Part shown: one piece after another, positions 14,665-24,476 of the stretch
How the letters are laid out: each line of letters starts with the position of its first letter
Position numbering within the stretch: the first letter of the stretch is position 1
Virus record (IMG/VR): IMGVR_UViG_3300033553_000140
Coordinates: 1-39,616 of that record
Source: a virus
Length of the DNA stretch: 39,616 bases
Direction: 5' to 3' (one strand)
Made by a program: the position numbers and the translations under genes
The notes under the pieces: generated by a model
What the model saw: the letters and a program-made list of their open reading frames with translations, nothing else
Told to the model about the DNA's origin: nothing
The model's database searches: none

Positions 14665-17061
14665 ATGGCTAATGAAGTAGAAGTACCAATATCGTTAGAC
14701 ACCAAGGCTCTACTTGACTCTCTTTCCAAGATTGAAAAAAACATGGACGAATTTTCTAAGTCTATGCAAAAAAGTTTTGAGTCCTCAACTAAGTCAGTAA
14801 CAAACTCATTTGAAAAATTAGGTAAAAGCATTGCTACTAGTTTTACAATCGGTAACATTGCGGGAAACCTAGCCAATAAAGCTATAGCCTTTTTGGGTGA
14901 CACTATTCGAGGTGCTGTAGCTGAGACAATTAATTTTAACCGTGCACTGGTTGAAATTGAAACAATTCTACCTAAGAATACTAAACTAACTAAAGACCTA
15001 GTAGCTCAGCTAGAAAGCCTATCAATACAATACGGGACTACTCCTACCTCACAAGCTAAAGCATACTACCAAGTAATTTCGGCTGGGGTTACTGATACTA
15101 AAGACGCTACAGACTTACTAATCCAAGCTAACCAGTTAGCTACTGGAGGTTTAGCGGATATTGGCGGGGTAATTGATACCCTTACTACTGTATATAACGT
15201 ATATGGTAGAGAAATTGGTAATGCTACCGACGCATCGGACTCTTTATTTAAAACGGTACAGCTAGGTAAAACAACTATGTCAGAGTTACAGTCTGACATT
15301 GGTAGAGTGCTCCCAATTGCTAAAACATTTGGGCTTAGTTTAGATGAGGTAGGTAGTTCACTAGTATTACTAACTAATTCGGGTCTTAAAACTCGTGAGG
15401 CGGTCTCATATTTAACCGCCCTATTAGTCGGGTTTTCTAGAAACGGTAAAGAACTAGGTGCCACAATGAATTCTACGGCTATCCAAACGGATGGTTTCGG
15501 TACAGTTATTGGTAGACTATTAGATAAGACTAAAGGCTCAAACGATGCACTAATTAAATTAATTGGTACCTCAGAAGGGGTTAGAGCTATTCAAGCCCTA
15601 AACGCTCAGGGTCTAGGAAAATATAATTCTACTTTAGCCGAGTACTCAAATAAGGCTGGGGTAGCTAGTGAGGCATCTAAAAAAATTATTGAAGGTGACG
15701 TAAGTAAACAGTGGGATATTTTTACCCAGAAAGTCGGAGCCTCAGCTAGAGGACTAGTTAACCTTTTTATTCCTGCGGTAAATGCTACTCTTGTAGCTTT
15801 TAATAGTTTCTCTTCTGTAGCCGATGATTTAGCCAATAAAATTTCTATTGAAACTAAATTAGAAGTAGTCAGAAAGAAAATAGCTCAGATGAACAAGGAA
15901 ATGGAAACAGGCGTAGTACCTGTAGGGTTTTATAGAAACACCATTGCCAATTTAACACTCGAATTAGAGAAACTGGCTAATACAGCACCTACGGCTACTA
16001 ATCCACTAATTACTCAAGTAGCGGGGTTAGAAGTAGTAGCTAAAAACCTGAACAATCAAATTTCTACTTTAAGACTTGGACTAGACGGGGTTAAAGCAAT
16101 CGGACCTATTGAGGCTAGTTTAAAAGCAGGCGCATTAGAAGAGAAATTAAAAGGGGTTAATGCCCAAATAGCTACCTTAAAAGCTGTAGCTACTGCTCCA
16201 GTGACCACGGCTAAAGCAGAATTAACACCTCAGGAAATAACTAATCAAAAAATATTAGCAGATACACAATCCTTAAACGCTCAATTGTTAGCAGAACAAG
16301 ACAACTATAACTCTCAGTCCGCAATATTAGGAATAGAAAACTCGTTTGCCCGTAAAGAGGCTGAGGTATTGGCTACCTATGATTTAGAATTTGCAAAGCT
16401 AGAGGCTACTCAAAATGCTGAATTAGCTAAGTCAGCATTTATAAAGAGTGAAGAGGAAAAAAGATTAGCCCAGACAAAAATAAATACGGATTTTGCTTTA
16501 AAGGCTCAAACTTTAGCTAATAAAACATCTATAGATATTCAGAAAAATACTACTGCACAGAAAAAGGCAGTAGATCAAGGGTATTTTGATGCCTCAGCTA
16601 ATTTATTAAGTGCGGGATTAGTACTCTCTAAAGAGGGGTCCGCAGTTCAACAAGGGCTATTAATAGCCCAAGCTACTATGAATACCTACGCTGGAGCTAC
16701 CAAGGCATTTGCTGAGGTACCCTCACCTGCCAATTTTGCAGTTTCAGCCTCTATCGTAGCACTTGGTTTAGCCAATGTAGCCAAGATAGCAGGGGCTAAG
16801 TTTGAACAGGGAGGGATTGTCGGAGGAAATTCTTTTACTGGGGATAATATACCAGTAAGAGTTAACTCAGCCGAAATGATTTTAAATAAATCTCAACAAG
16901 CTGAACTATTCCAACTAGCCAATGGAGGCGGTGGGAATAGTTCGGACGTAAAGCAAATGATTGCTGAAATGAGAAACACTCCGATAGTGGTGGAGATTTC
17001 TGGTAGAGAGATAGCTAGGGTAGTTCGTGAACAATCTCGTAGCGGTTTCGCATACGCATAG
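14665..17061 (+). CDS. Tail tape measure protein
   Basis: This 798-residue protein sets tail length and probably helps DNA entry. An N-terminal helical segment (DTKALLDSLSKIEKNMDEFS) is followed by a TP901/PhageMin-type core at about residues 85-300 (DLVAQLESLSIQYGTT; SAGVTDTKDATDLL; TTMSELQSDIGRVLP). A long coiled coil runs over residues 400-650. A Gly-rich C-terminal motif is FEQGGIVGGNSFTGDNIPVR. A hydrophobic Ala-rich stretch near residue 690 could insert in membrane. At the usual 0.15 nm per residue this predicts a tail near 110-120 nm. Confidence 0.9.
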   Translation: MANEVEVPISLDTKALLDSLSKIEKNMDEFSKSMQKSFESSTKSVTNSFEKLGKSIATSFTIGNIAGNLANKAIAFLGDTIRGAVAETINFNRALVEIETILPKNTKLTKDLVAQLESLSIQYGTTPTSQAKAYYQVISAGVTDTKDATDLLIQANQLATGGLADIGGVIDTLTTVYNVYGREIGNATDASDSLFKTVQLGKTTMSELQSDIGRVLPIAKTFGLSLDEVGSSLVLLTNSGLKTREAVSYLTALLVGFSRNGKELGATMNSTAIQTDGFGTVIGRLLDKTKGSNDALIKLIGTSEGVRAIQALNAQGLGKYNSTLAEYSNKAGVASEASKKIIEGDVSKQWDIFTQKVGASARGLVNLFIPAVNATLVAFNSFSSVADDLANKISIETKLEVVRKKIAQMNKEMETGVVPVGFYRNTIANLTLELEKLANTAPTATNPLITQVAGLEVVAKNLNNQISTLRLGLDGVKAIGPIEASLKAGALEEKLKGVNAQIATLKAVATAPVTTAKAELTPQEITNQKILADTQSLNAQLLAEQDNYNSQSAILGIENSFARKEAEVLATYDLEFAKLEATQNAELAKSAFIKSEEEKRLAQTKINTDFALKAQTLANKTSIDIQKNTTAQKKAVDQGYFDASANLLSAGLVLSKEGSAVQQGLLIAQATMNTYAGATKAFAEVPSPANFAVSASIVALGLANVAKIAGAKFEQGGIVGGNSFTGDNIPVRVNSAEMILNKSQQAELFQLANGGGGNSSDVKQMIAEMRNTPIVVEISGREIARVVREQSRSGFAYA

Positions 17062-17069
17062 GGTAAAAT

Positions 17070-17831
17070 ATGACAATAAGATTTTATGTATATAATGAAT
17101 TTGATAATGGTGTACTATCTTCCAGTACCGAAAACGCCTCGTTTCCATTGGAGAATTTAAAAGATGTTAGGCGTACTAAAGTCTATAGAAGTAATACTAA
17201 TTCTGATACCGCTATTTTGGATATGGGGGGATTTAAACCTATAGACAGCTTCGTAATGGTAGACCATACCTTTAACGGGTTTAATCTTTCATCGTTAACA
17301 TTAGAATTTAACTCTACAAATGTTTGGACTAGTCCGGCTTTAACAGTACCTATTACAATAGACTATGTTAACGGGATAGCTTTACATGAATTTTTAACTC
17401 CAATTACCTATAGATATTGTCGTTTAGTTATGAATTCTACTAGTGGTTTTTGTGAGCTATCTCAAGTATTTTTAGGTCTAAGGTCCACTTACGACTATGT
17501 TGATTTTAGTTACCCCTTAGCATTTCAAGTTAACAATTTAGCTGTGACCACTAAAAATAGATACGGTCAAAGGTTTATAGACGAGATCGGTACTCAAAGG
17601 GTTATTAGGGCTAAAATTGACTACATACCTAGAGACAGTATTGACGACTTTATGGACTGGTTAAATGTTGTCAGTAATACAAGACCGTTTTTTATAAATT
17701 TTGATAACGGACAATTAGCACAAAATACTAACAGATTTAACGGCTACTATTATTTAACTTCTGAGCCTACTTTAAACCTCACAAGTGGAAATTTCTGGAG
17801 TGTAGATTTAACACTAGAAGAGGCTAATTAA
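17070..17831 (+). CDS. Putative distal tail protein
   Basis: This 253-residue protein follows the tape measure, the usual position of the distal tail protein. An N-terminal beta domain carries ASFPLENLKDVRRTKVYRS, a segment type common in phage tail-tip proteins. Next is a galactose-binding-like stretch ending in YCRLVMNSTSG. The C-terminal half contains an aromatic FFINFDNGQ and a final strand. It is coupled to the next gene by a one-base overlap region. Confidence 0.65.
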   Translation: MTIRFYVYNEFDNGVLSSSTENASFPLENLKDVRRTKVYRSNTNSDTAILDMGGFKPIDSFVMVDHTFNGFNLSSLTLEFNSTNVWTSPALTVPITIDYVNGIALHEFLTPITYRYCRLVMNSTSGFCELSQVFLGLRSTYDYVDFSYPLAFQVNNLAVTTKNRYGQRFIDEIGTQRVIRAKIDYIPRDSIDDFMDWLNVVSNTRPFFINFDNGQLAQNTNRFNGYYYLTSEPTLNLTSGNFWSVDLTLEEAN

Positions 17832-18280
17832 TGTCGACTTTAGTTTACGATACACTAGAAACTGAATTAACCCAGACAATACAAATAGCTAATCAATTAG
17901 GTCTATACAATCCCATAGTAAAGCCTTGGTTATTTTTTGTTAATAACCCCGTGGGTACTTTTACAATGAGTATCTATAAAGACGCTCAATTTATTACGTC
18001 AAGAAACTTCACAGTATCAGATTTAAATACTCAACTAAACTCTACGGGGCTTAGTGGACACTTATTTTATAATATTAAGTTTAATGGGGTACATTTACCG
18101 TTTGGGTTTTACGATCTTAAATTGACGAGTACGGGTTATACTTTTTCTAAACAGTCTTGTTTGGCGTGGTGTAAAGAGTGGGGCTTAGTATTCGATAAAA
18201 ACCCCGACATTGAGTCAGTAGAGTGGACTCAACGTCCCTTAGCAGTTAGAATTATTTCATTGACGACTAGAGAGGTATAG
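17831..18280 (+). CDS. Tail-tip associated protein (hypothetical)
   Basis: This 149-residue beta-rich protein (KPWLFFVNNPVGTFTMSIYK, then HLFYNIKFNGVHLPFGFYDL) reads like a carbohydrate-binding or beta-sandwich tail component. The family name is not recognised. It starts at the ATG that overlaps the preceding stop. It ends just before a TTG-started gene. Confidence 0.6.
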   Translation: MSTLVYDTLETELTQTIQIANQLGLYNPIVKPWLFFVNNPVGTFTMSIYKDAQFITSRNFTVSDLNTQLNSTGLSGHLFYNIKFNGVHLPFGFYDLKLTSTGYTFSKQSCLAWCKEWGLVFDKNPDIESVEWTQRPLAVRIISLTTREV

Positions 18281-18281
18281 A

Positions 18282-18578
18282 TTGACACTTTATAAAAGTA
18301 ATTTTCCAGACGGTTTTAGCTCTAACAATACCCCAGCCGTTATTTCAATCGTAGCCATTGTAGTAGAACAATTTACGTTAACGGGTACAAATATTACTAA
18401 CGGATACATTACTGTAGCAGTTATTCCGGAGCAGGCAGTAACGGTACAAGTAGACTGGAATGGAATTTGCCAATATAGCCCCGTGGACTATACGGTTTCG
18501 GGTGCAAATATTGTATTTAATAACTCACTTCTAGCTTTAATGGTCGCTGGGGATTTAGTAAAAGTTTCTTATCAATAA
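18282..18578 (+). CDS. Small tail protein (hypothetical)
   Basis: This 98-residue beta-rich protein starts with TTG at 18282, with GAGAGG about 6 bases upstream and no better start nearby. The central segment TNGYITVAVIPEQAVTVQVD and the C-terminal AGDLVKVSYQ suggest an Ig-like or short fibre-attachment module. It is probably part of the tail tip or fibre set. Confidence 0.6.
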   Translation: MTLYKSNFPDGFSSNNTPAVISIVAIVVEQFTLTGTNITNGYITVAVIPEQAVTVQVDWNGICQYSPVDYTVSGANIVFNNSLLALMVAGDLVKVSYQ

Positions 18579-18588
18579 GAGGTAGATA

Positions 18589-19140
18589 GTGACTCAAATT
18601 AAAAAGAGTGGAATAAAAAATGATGCCATAGACGGCACTAAAATAAAGTTAGCCAATAACGAATCGGTTAGGTCTAGAAATAATGCTAACTCTGCCGACC
18701 TACCAATTTTAAAAGTTAATACAAGTGACTTGGTAGAGTTTGGTACTAAACCACAATCTACATTTACCCCTACTTTAGATAATGATTTAGCTACAGTTAA
18801 ATCGGCTAGAGACTATGCGGACACTAAGCAGGCATTAAGCCAGAAAGGTCAACCGAATGGTTATGCACCACTAGACGGTGCGGGTTTAATTGCCTCTGCA
18901 TTTTTACCTTCGTATGTGGACGATGTTTTAGAGTATGCTAGTTTTTCAGTACTACCGGCAATAGGCGAGGCAGGTAAAATCTATGTCACTCTGGACACTA
19001 ATTTAACTTATCGCTGGACTGGCTCGACTTATATTAAAGTTGGTCAAGAGGTGACTCAAGTAGACCTGACTAACTCGGCTAATTCTACTTTAGCTACGGC
19101 TAATCTTAATTCAATAATTAACGCTCTAATATTCGGGTAG
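18589..19140 (+). CDS. Tail fibre / short fibre protein
   Basis: This 183-residue protein starts with GTG after AGAGGTAG. It contains the widespread phage fibre pattern 'QKGQPNGYAPLDGAGLIAS', then LPSYVDDVLEYASFS, then IYVTLDTNLTYRWTG, typical of trimeric fibre shafts and adhesion modules. The N-terminal KNDAIDGTKIKLANNESVR is another common fibre repeat. Together with its neighbours it forms the adhesion part of the tail. Confidence 0.7.
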   Translation: MTQIKKSGIKNDAIDGTKIKLANNESVRSRNNANSADLPILKVNTSDLVEFGTKPQSTFTPTLDNDLATVKSARDYADTKQALSQKGQPNGYAPLDGAGLIASAFLPSYVDDVLEYASFSVLPAIGEAGKIYVTLDTNLTYRWTGSTYIKVGQEVTQVDLTNSANSTLATANLNSIINALIFG

Positions 19141-19147
19141 GTACAAT

Positions 19148-19750
19148 ATGAAATCTTTTATAGCTCCAGCGTATACGTTTACTACAGGTGCCTCGGGTGT
19201 GGGGACTGTAAACCTAAGCGGTATTTCTGGTTTCAACATTAAATATCTGGTATCAATAATTAACCAAACTAAGGGACAAATTATTTATGTAACGGGTACT
19301 ACTGCATATAAATATACAAACGTAACTGGTACGACGGTAACTTTATTTTACGATACCACTTCAATGTCTAGTGGGGATATTTTACAAGTTATTTATGAGG
19401 ACTTAAGCCCCATCTCAGTAACTCTGACAGGGTCTACAAATAAGTATCCTCGACATATTGTAGTAAACGATTCGGCAATTAATAATATCCCGTCAAGTGC
19501 ATCTTTACCCCTGCAAATTGTAGCCTCTACATCTACTGCTATTTCAGAAATTCAGTGGACCGATGAAATCGGAGAAATTATCGGAGTGTATACAGGTGCC
19601 TCGGGAGTAGAAACTTTAATAGGATTATTTGCTTTCGGAGGTGGGACACCACTGGCTGTAAATATCCCAGCATCTACAAGAGTATCAATTAGAAACATGA
19701 AATCAGTAGCCATTACTAGCGGAAACGCTACTATCCAATTAATTGGATAA
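19148..19750 (+). CDS. Tail/fibre-associated protein
   Basis: This 200-residue beta-rich protein begins with a YTFTTGASGVGTVNLSGISG segment and ends with VAITSGNATIQLIG. The pattern of short strands with Ser/Thr/Gly turns fits a fibre or tip protein. No catalytic motif is seen. It is preceded by GTAGG and followed 15 bases later by the large fibre gene. Confidence 0.6.
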   Translation: MKSFIAPAYTFTTGASGVGTVNLSGISGFNIKYLVSIINQTKGQIIYVTGTTAYKYTNVTGTTVTLFYDTTSMSSGDILQVIYEDLSPISVTLTGSTNKYPRHIVVNDSAINNIPSSASLPLQIVASTSTAISEIQWTDEIGEIIGVYTGASGVETLIGLFAFGGGTPLAVNIPASTRVSIRNMKSVAITSGNATIQLIG

Positions 19751-19765
19751 TAAGGGAGTTAATAT

Positions 19766-22700
19766 ATGTCAGTAGCAATTTTCAACGGTCCGTATGCAAA
19801 AATATTAGCCAGTGCAGGGATAAAACTTAAAGACGATACATTAATCTTACATGGTGTCGGAGTGCCTGCGGTGACAGCGCCTAACGGTTCAGTATTTCTT
19901 TCTACTCTAGGGTTATACTCAAGAGTAAATGGGGCGTGGACCAAACTAGATGCACCAGAGTTAGACATAGCATATCTAGACGTTGAAACGTGGACTAAGA
20001 CAGCATTAACAGATACTAGCATTACTAACATTGGCTGTACTTTAGACGGTACATCACAGGTTAATGGCAGTAACTCAGTTAGAGCAATTCACCAAGCGGC
20101 TACAACTTACTCGGTTAAAAAAACAATCTCAGTAAGCCCTAAGTTTAGGGGTAGAAATATCACTTTATCTTTATGGGGTAAAAGTACAGCATTGAGTGGA
20201 AACGTAACAATCCTTTTTAGAGATGAGACCAATGCTACAGATATTGGAGTTTCTCAACAAGTAAGTCTAGACTCTTCAATTAGTAATAAAGTTTTCTCTT
20301 TTAATATTCCAGCAAATTGTAGCAATTTAAGTTATAAAATTTCTTTCCTACAAGAGGCTGGGTCTCCTAATACTTATGTGGATGATATTCTTTTATCACT
20401 TACACAATTTGCAAAAACTAGCACAAGTATTTCTCAAACAACTTTCAACGCCACAGCTTGGGCACCATATACTCCAGTATTTACAGGATTTGGAACAGCT
20501 ACAAGTATTGAATTTGAATATCGACAAATTGCCGAAAATTATGAAATTCGTGGAAAGTTTGTAGCAGGCACAACTACTGCTGTAGAAGCTAGAGTTTCTT
20601 TACCTCTTTCAGCTATTTCTGCAGGCACAGGATCAATTCCAAGTATTTCTGATGTTGGTCACTATGTTGCATCTTCTTCTAATGGATTTAGTGGAGCAAT
20701 TTTAATTGAACCAACTACTGCATACATAACATTAGGACAACCCGCAGCGGGAGGAACTTTTGCTGCTTTAACCAAAGTTTTAGCAAATGCATTATTAAGT
20801 TCAGGAACGGCAATTTCATTCTTCGCTTCAATTCCTATCGCAGGACTCACAACTTCAACAACAACTTCAACGACTATCCCATTAACTACATCGGTACTAG
20901 TTCAACAACCTGATAGTGTATTAGTTATTACTGCTCAAAAACAAATGGCAACAACTAATACAAAAGTTCTTTGTTATGAACCAACTGCTATTTTACAAAA
21001 TTTAGGCAGTGCGATTAAATATGAATCAGACACAGTTTTAGGAGATAGATTCACCGCTTTAGTTGCTGGAACATATAATATATCTGCAAGCATAGCTTAT
21101 ATTAATACTTCATCTGGAATAATGATTACTCTTAATCAAACAGACTTTACTTCAGATACCAACAGTTTAAATAAAAATCAATTTATTGCAGAAGCTTATT
21201 CAAGTGTATCAACCACTAATTTTGACACAACTGCCTCAGCCACAGTATTTTTAAATGTCGGTGATGTAATTCGTGTAGCACAACCTTTTGGTCCATTTGC
21301 AATTATAGCAGGTGCAGCTAGAGCTAAATTTTCAATGTCTTTAGTTGGATCAATTAAAATTTTAAATCCCTCATCAGATCAAAAAATAGATATTCCTACT
21401 CACTCGCTACGTTTCGAAGGTGCTTCTACTAGAGGTTCTACAGATACAGCAATTGTTAAGTTCGACACTCAAGCAATTACTCAAGGTGATGCTTGGGACG
21501 TAGTTAATACTGCTGCTAACGGTACTGTGATTACGATGAAAAAAGCTGGTAAATTAAGCGTAAGCACTAGCTTACGCCCTTCAGATGCAGGCTCTAGTAT
21601 TCAGATTACAAAAAACCAACAAACGAAAACTGCAATCAGCGCAGTTGCTTCTGAAATAATGGCAAACTCTTATATTGGGATTGCAGCAAGACCTCATGCA
21701 TCTAGCACTTTTGACGTAAACATTGGAGATGTAATTAGAGTAACTGCTGAATCTTCTCCAACTGCTAACGTCGGAAACATGGTCAACCTCTCACTCACAG
21801 AAAACAACATCCCTGCTAACTTTTCAAACGTGTTACCGCAATGGTCGCAGAGTGATAGCAGTATTAGGTTGAATACTGTTAATGGTTACGGATCTACTAA
21901 TACTGTTATTAGAAGATTTAGTAATACAGTAGATAATTTAGGAACTGCGATTACATACACGGATTCCGCATCACTTGGTGCAAGCTTTATTGCAAATGAA
22001 TCCGGAATATACACTGTAACCTATGCAGATGTTTTTAACAGTGGGTCTTATTTTGGACTATCTAAAAACTCTTCACAGTTAATGACCGATATAAGAAGTA
22101 TAAACGTAGCTGATAGACTGGAAATCGCTACCTCATCGGCATCTGATTTTGTGCAAACAGTTTCATGGTCGGGATATTTATTAAAAGGTGACATTGTTAG
22201 ACCTCACACTCAAGGTAGTGCATCCGGTACAAATCCAGACAGAGCACAATTCACAATCTCAAAAGTCGGAAAACCGAACCTTTCAAGTGTTGATGTAACA
22301 TCATTTGTTAATATGAAAATTACTGATACTCAATATTTTGAACACCTAGCTACGACTTCAACTTTTGGATCTACTCTTACAAATAATGCTATTCTTTCTA
22401 CTCCTTCTAAAAATACTAACACTGGTATATTTAGAGTATCAACTGATTCTGTAAATGGTACTCAATTCACTATTCTTAAAAAATGTTTACTGACTATGAG
22501 GGCAGACGCTCTTTACAATCAGTCAAACCAAGGTTTAAATTTTTATAGAAACACTACAATTTCTTTAACTAACATTTTTACAAATCAAGCTGTAACCGCA
22601 AGGATGAACTCATCTATAAATGTGGAAGCAGAAGTTGGTGAAGTTTATTCTTTAGGTAGAGGCGGTGTAAATGCTTTAGACTTATACAATGTACAGGTAA

Positions 22701-23734
22701 CAGCTACCGCAGACAACAACGCCACAGCTTCACCAACTCAGCAAGTAAGCTCAGACACGATGAGCTTTGCTTTTAAAGCTACTGCAATAGATCCTGCTGT
22801 AGATGCTGTAGGGACGTTTAATACTTATACTTACGCTGCTAGTACGAATACTGCTACGATTTCAGCAAGTGCTCCTACGCAATCTACAAGCTCTATGAAT
22901 GCTAACGGAGTTCAAGTTTTTGCTAGAGCTTATAATGCCGCTTCTACAGCAGCTTCTCCAGCAAGAGTTGATGTATTTATTGGGAAGGGATTGAAGAGTA
23001 AGCAAGTTGATGCATTTGAATCATTAGCAAAAGTATCCCCAGCAACTTTTGATTTAATTTCACTTACAGCAGCATTAACTGTATTAGCAGGAACTCAGTA
23101 TTCTTACAGCGAATTAACTGGAATTTTAACAATCACAGCAGGTCTAGACGGTTCCGGTGTTAGTACGACTAGGTATATTGGTACTTCTACGTCAACTGCC
23201 TCTGGTCCAACTTCAGGTTACTTCGTTTTCAACGCTTCAAAATCTCCAAGCTTAGTAACGATTCCGAATTTAGCTCCGAGAATTGCTTATTTGAGCGATG
23301 TTAAGGCTAGTGGTACTACAGCAGGTTCCCTAACAACAGGAATCTGGAACACAAGAGTATTGAATACTATAACAGATGATACAGGGATTATAGGTTCATT
23401 ATCAGCTAATACATTTACACTAAAAGCTGGCACGTATGACATCTTTGCAAGTGCGCCTGCATACCAAGTAGAGAGATGTAAATTAAGATTATATAACATA
23501 GCGGATGGTTCTATATCTCTGATGGGACAAGTGGGGTACATATCTGGATCAAGTGGATATTCTCAAACCTCTCCGACAATTATAGGTAGTATAACTATCA
23601 CTTCTGATAAATCTTTTAGATTAGAACACTATATCGCATCTGCAACGGATGCTCTTAATGCTGGTGGGGTGTCTACCAATGTTGCAGAAAATAACGAAGT
23701 ATACTCACAAGTTAAAATCACAAAAATTAAATAA
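19766..23734 (+). CDS. Large tail fibre with tandem C1q-like modules
   Basis: This 1322-residue protein is the probable receptor-binding fibre. Residues 1-75 are an attachment region (ILASAGIKLKDDTLILHG). Residues 80-215 are a carbohydrate-binding-like beta domain. From about residue 365 there are four modules of about 150-155 residues, each ending in a related motif at residues 499 (GDVIRVAQ), 654 (GDVIRVTA), 808 (GDIVRPHT) and 958 (GEVYSLGR), the plan of C1q/TNF-like heads. The C-terminus has another such head (AGTYDIFASAPAYQVERCKL). From about 20230 onwards the base and codon use (GGA Gly, GCA Ala, CTT Leu, more GATC) differs from the rest of the genome, which suggests the fibre body was exchanged. 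Confidence 0.8.
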   Translation: MSVAIFNGPYAKILASAGIKLKDDTLILHGVGVPAVTAPNGSVFLSTLGLYSRVNGAWTKLDAPELDIAYLDVETWTKTALTDTSITNIGCTLDGTSQVNGSNSVRAIHQAATTYSVKKTISVSPKFRGRNITLSLWGKSTALSGNVTILFRDETNATDIGVSQQVSLDSSISNKVFSFNIPANCSNLSYKISFLQEAGSPNTYVDDILLSLTQFAKTSTSISQTTFNATAWAPYTPVFTGFGTATSIEFEYRQIAENYEIRGKFVAGTTTAVEARVSLPLSAISAGTGSIPSISDVGHYVASSSNGFSGAILIEPTTAYITLGQPAAGGTFAALTKVLANALLSSGTAISFFASIPIAGLTTSTTTSTTIPLTTSVLVQQPDSVLVITAQKQMATTNTKVLCYEPTAILQNLGSAIKYESDTVLGDRFTALVAGTYNISASIAYINTSSGIMITLNQTDFTSDTNSLNKNQFIAEAYSSVSTTNFDTTASATVFLNVGDVIRVAQPFGPFAIIAGAARAKFSMSLVGSIKILNPSSDQKIDIPTHSLRFEGASTRGSTDTAIVKFDTQAITQGDAWDVVNTAANGTVITMKKAGKLSVSTSLRPSDAGSSIQITKNQQTKTAISAVASEIMANSYIGIAARPHASSTFDVNIGDVIRVTAESSPTANVGNMVNLSLTENNIPANFSNVLPQWSQSDSSIRLNTVNGYGSTNTVIRRFSNTVDNLGTAITYTDSASLGASFIANESGIYTVTYADVFNSGSYFGLSKNSSQLMTDIRSINVADRLEIATSSASDFVQTVSWSGYLLKGDIVRPHTQGSASGTNPDRAQFTISKVGKPNLSSVDVTSFVNMKITDTQYFEHLATTSTFGSTLTNNAILSTPSKNTNTGIFRVSTDSVNGTQFTILKKCLLTMRADALYNQSNQGLNFYRNTTISLTNIFTNQAVTARMNSSINVEAEVGEVYSLGRGGVNALDLYNVQVTATADNNATASPTQQVSSDTMSFAFKATAIDPAVDAVGTFNTYTYAASTNTATISASAPTQSTSSMNANGVQVFARAYNAASTAASPARVDVFIGKGLKSKQVDAFESLAKVSPATFDLISLTAALTVLAGTQYSYSELTGILTITAGLDGSGVSTTRYIGTSTSTASGPTSGYFVFNASKSPSLVTIPNLAPRIAYLSDVKASGTTAGSLTTGIWNTRVLNTITDDTGIIGSLSANTFTLKAGTYDIFASAPAYQVERCKLRLYNIADGSISLMGQVGYISGSSGYSQTSPTIIGSITITSDKSFRLEHYIASATDALNAGGVSTNVAENNEVYSQVKITKIK

Positions 23735-23742
23735 GGAATTAT

Positions 23743-24474
23743 ATGAACTATAAAAAAGTATTAGAGTATTTAGGGTTTATCGAGGGTGTAGATTTCGAGT
23801 TAACTGAAATCGGTTTTAATATGCTACCTAAAACTCGTGAGGCTATCGAAGTAATTCACCATGATGAGGTATTAGAGGTATTGGATAATAATGGAAATGT
23901 TATCACTCCCTACACTCCAGCATTTAATGAAAACATACCCTATCAAGAGGTTTATACTCCAGACTCTCCTACAGAGGAGACTTTACAAGACGCTCAAAAT
24001 AACATCTTAGTAAACGAGTCAGACATAGCACTGCTTTTAGAAAAGTATTTAAAAGATAAGTCTGAGTTTAGAGATCAAGAAAACGACTCAATTAATATCG
24101 TAGAAAATAGAATACACTCATGGACATTTGCCAATATACCTCAGCCTACTATAGCAGAATTAGCTATACTGGCTCCGATTGTTAAATTAAAAAAAGAAGA
24201 GACAAGTAGAAAGGACTCTCTACTACATAAAGGTAAAAAAGCCCGTCAAGCCTGCCTAGATTGTCTAGACTTAATCGCTGGTTTCAATCTCGATAGAGCG
24301 CTAACGGCTACTCAAATTACAGAAATGCAAAATACATTTGCACAAGTTCAAATGGCATTGATGACTTCTAGACCCAGCTCCGCTAAAGCGCTTATCTCAA
24401 GTATTGCAGTAGACGATATTTTATTAACTGAGCAAATGAAGAGTGACGTTTTAGGTATTTTAGCAGAGTATTAA
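23743..24474 (+). CDS. Tail fibre assembly-like protein
   Basis: This 243-residue protein follows the fibre gene directly. Its N-terminal part (YLGFIEGVDFELTEIG) and acidic middle resemble fibre-assembly or baseplate accessory proteins. The helical C-terminus (GKKARQACLDCLDLIAGFN, then IAVDDILLTEQMKSDVLGIL) is of a type often found at the end of phage fibre-linked proteins. Base composition is back to the phage-core style, unlike the fibre body next to it. Function is inferred from position and the C-terminal pattern. Confidence 0.55.
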   Translation: MNYKKVLEYLGFIEGVDFELTEIGFNMLPKTREAIEVIHHDEVLEVLDNNGNVITPYTPAFNENIPYQEVYTPDSPTEETLQDAQNNILVNESDIALLLEKYLKDKSEFRDQENDSINIVENRIHSWTFANIPQPTIAELAILAPIVKLKKEETSRKDSLLHKGKKARQACLDCLDLIAGFNLDRALTATQITEMQNTFAQVQMALMTSRPSSAKALISSIAVDDILLTEQMKSDVLGILAEY

Positions 24475-24476
24475 TT

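Noticed and set aside
15066-15464. Minus-strand ORF inside the tape measure gene (and similar antisense ORFs at 3351, 7497, 8239, 12457, 25196)
   Set aside because: They are shadows of well-supported plus-strand genes, with no Shine-Dalgarno or recognisable product.
20376-20564. Plus-strand 62-codon ORF inside the fibre gene
   Set aside because: It overlaps the fibre frame entirely and has no independent support.
19766-23734. Diversity-generating retroelement target in the fibre
   Set aside because: No reverse transcriptase and no template-repeat copy is visible in the window.
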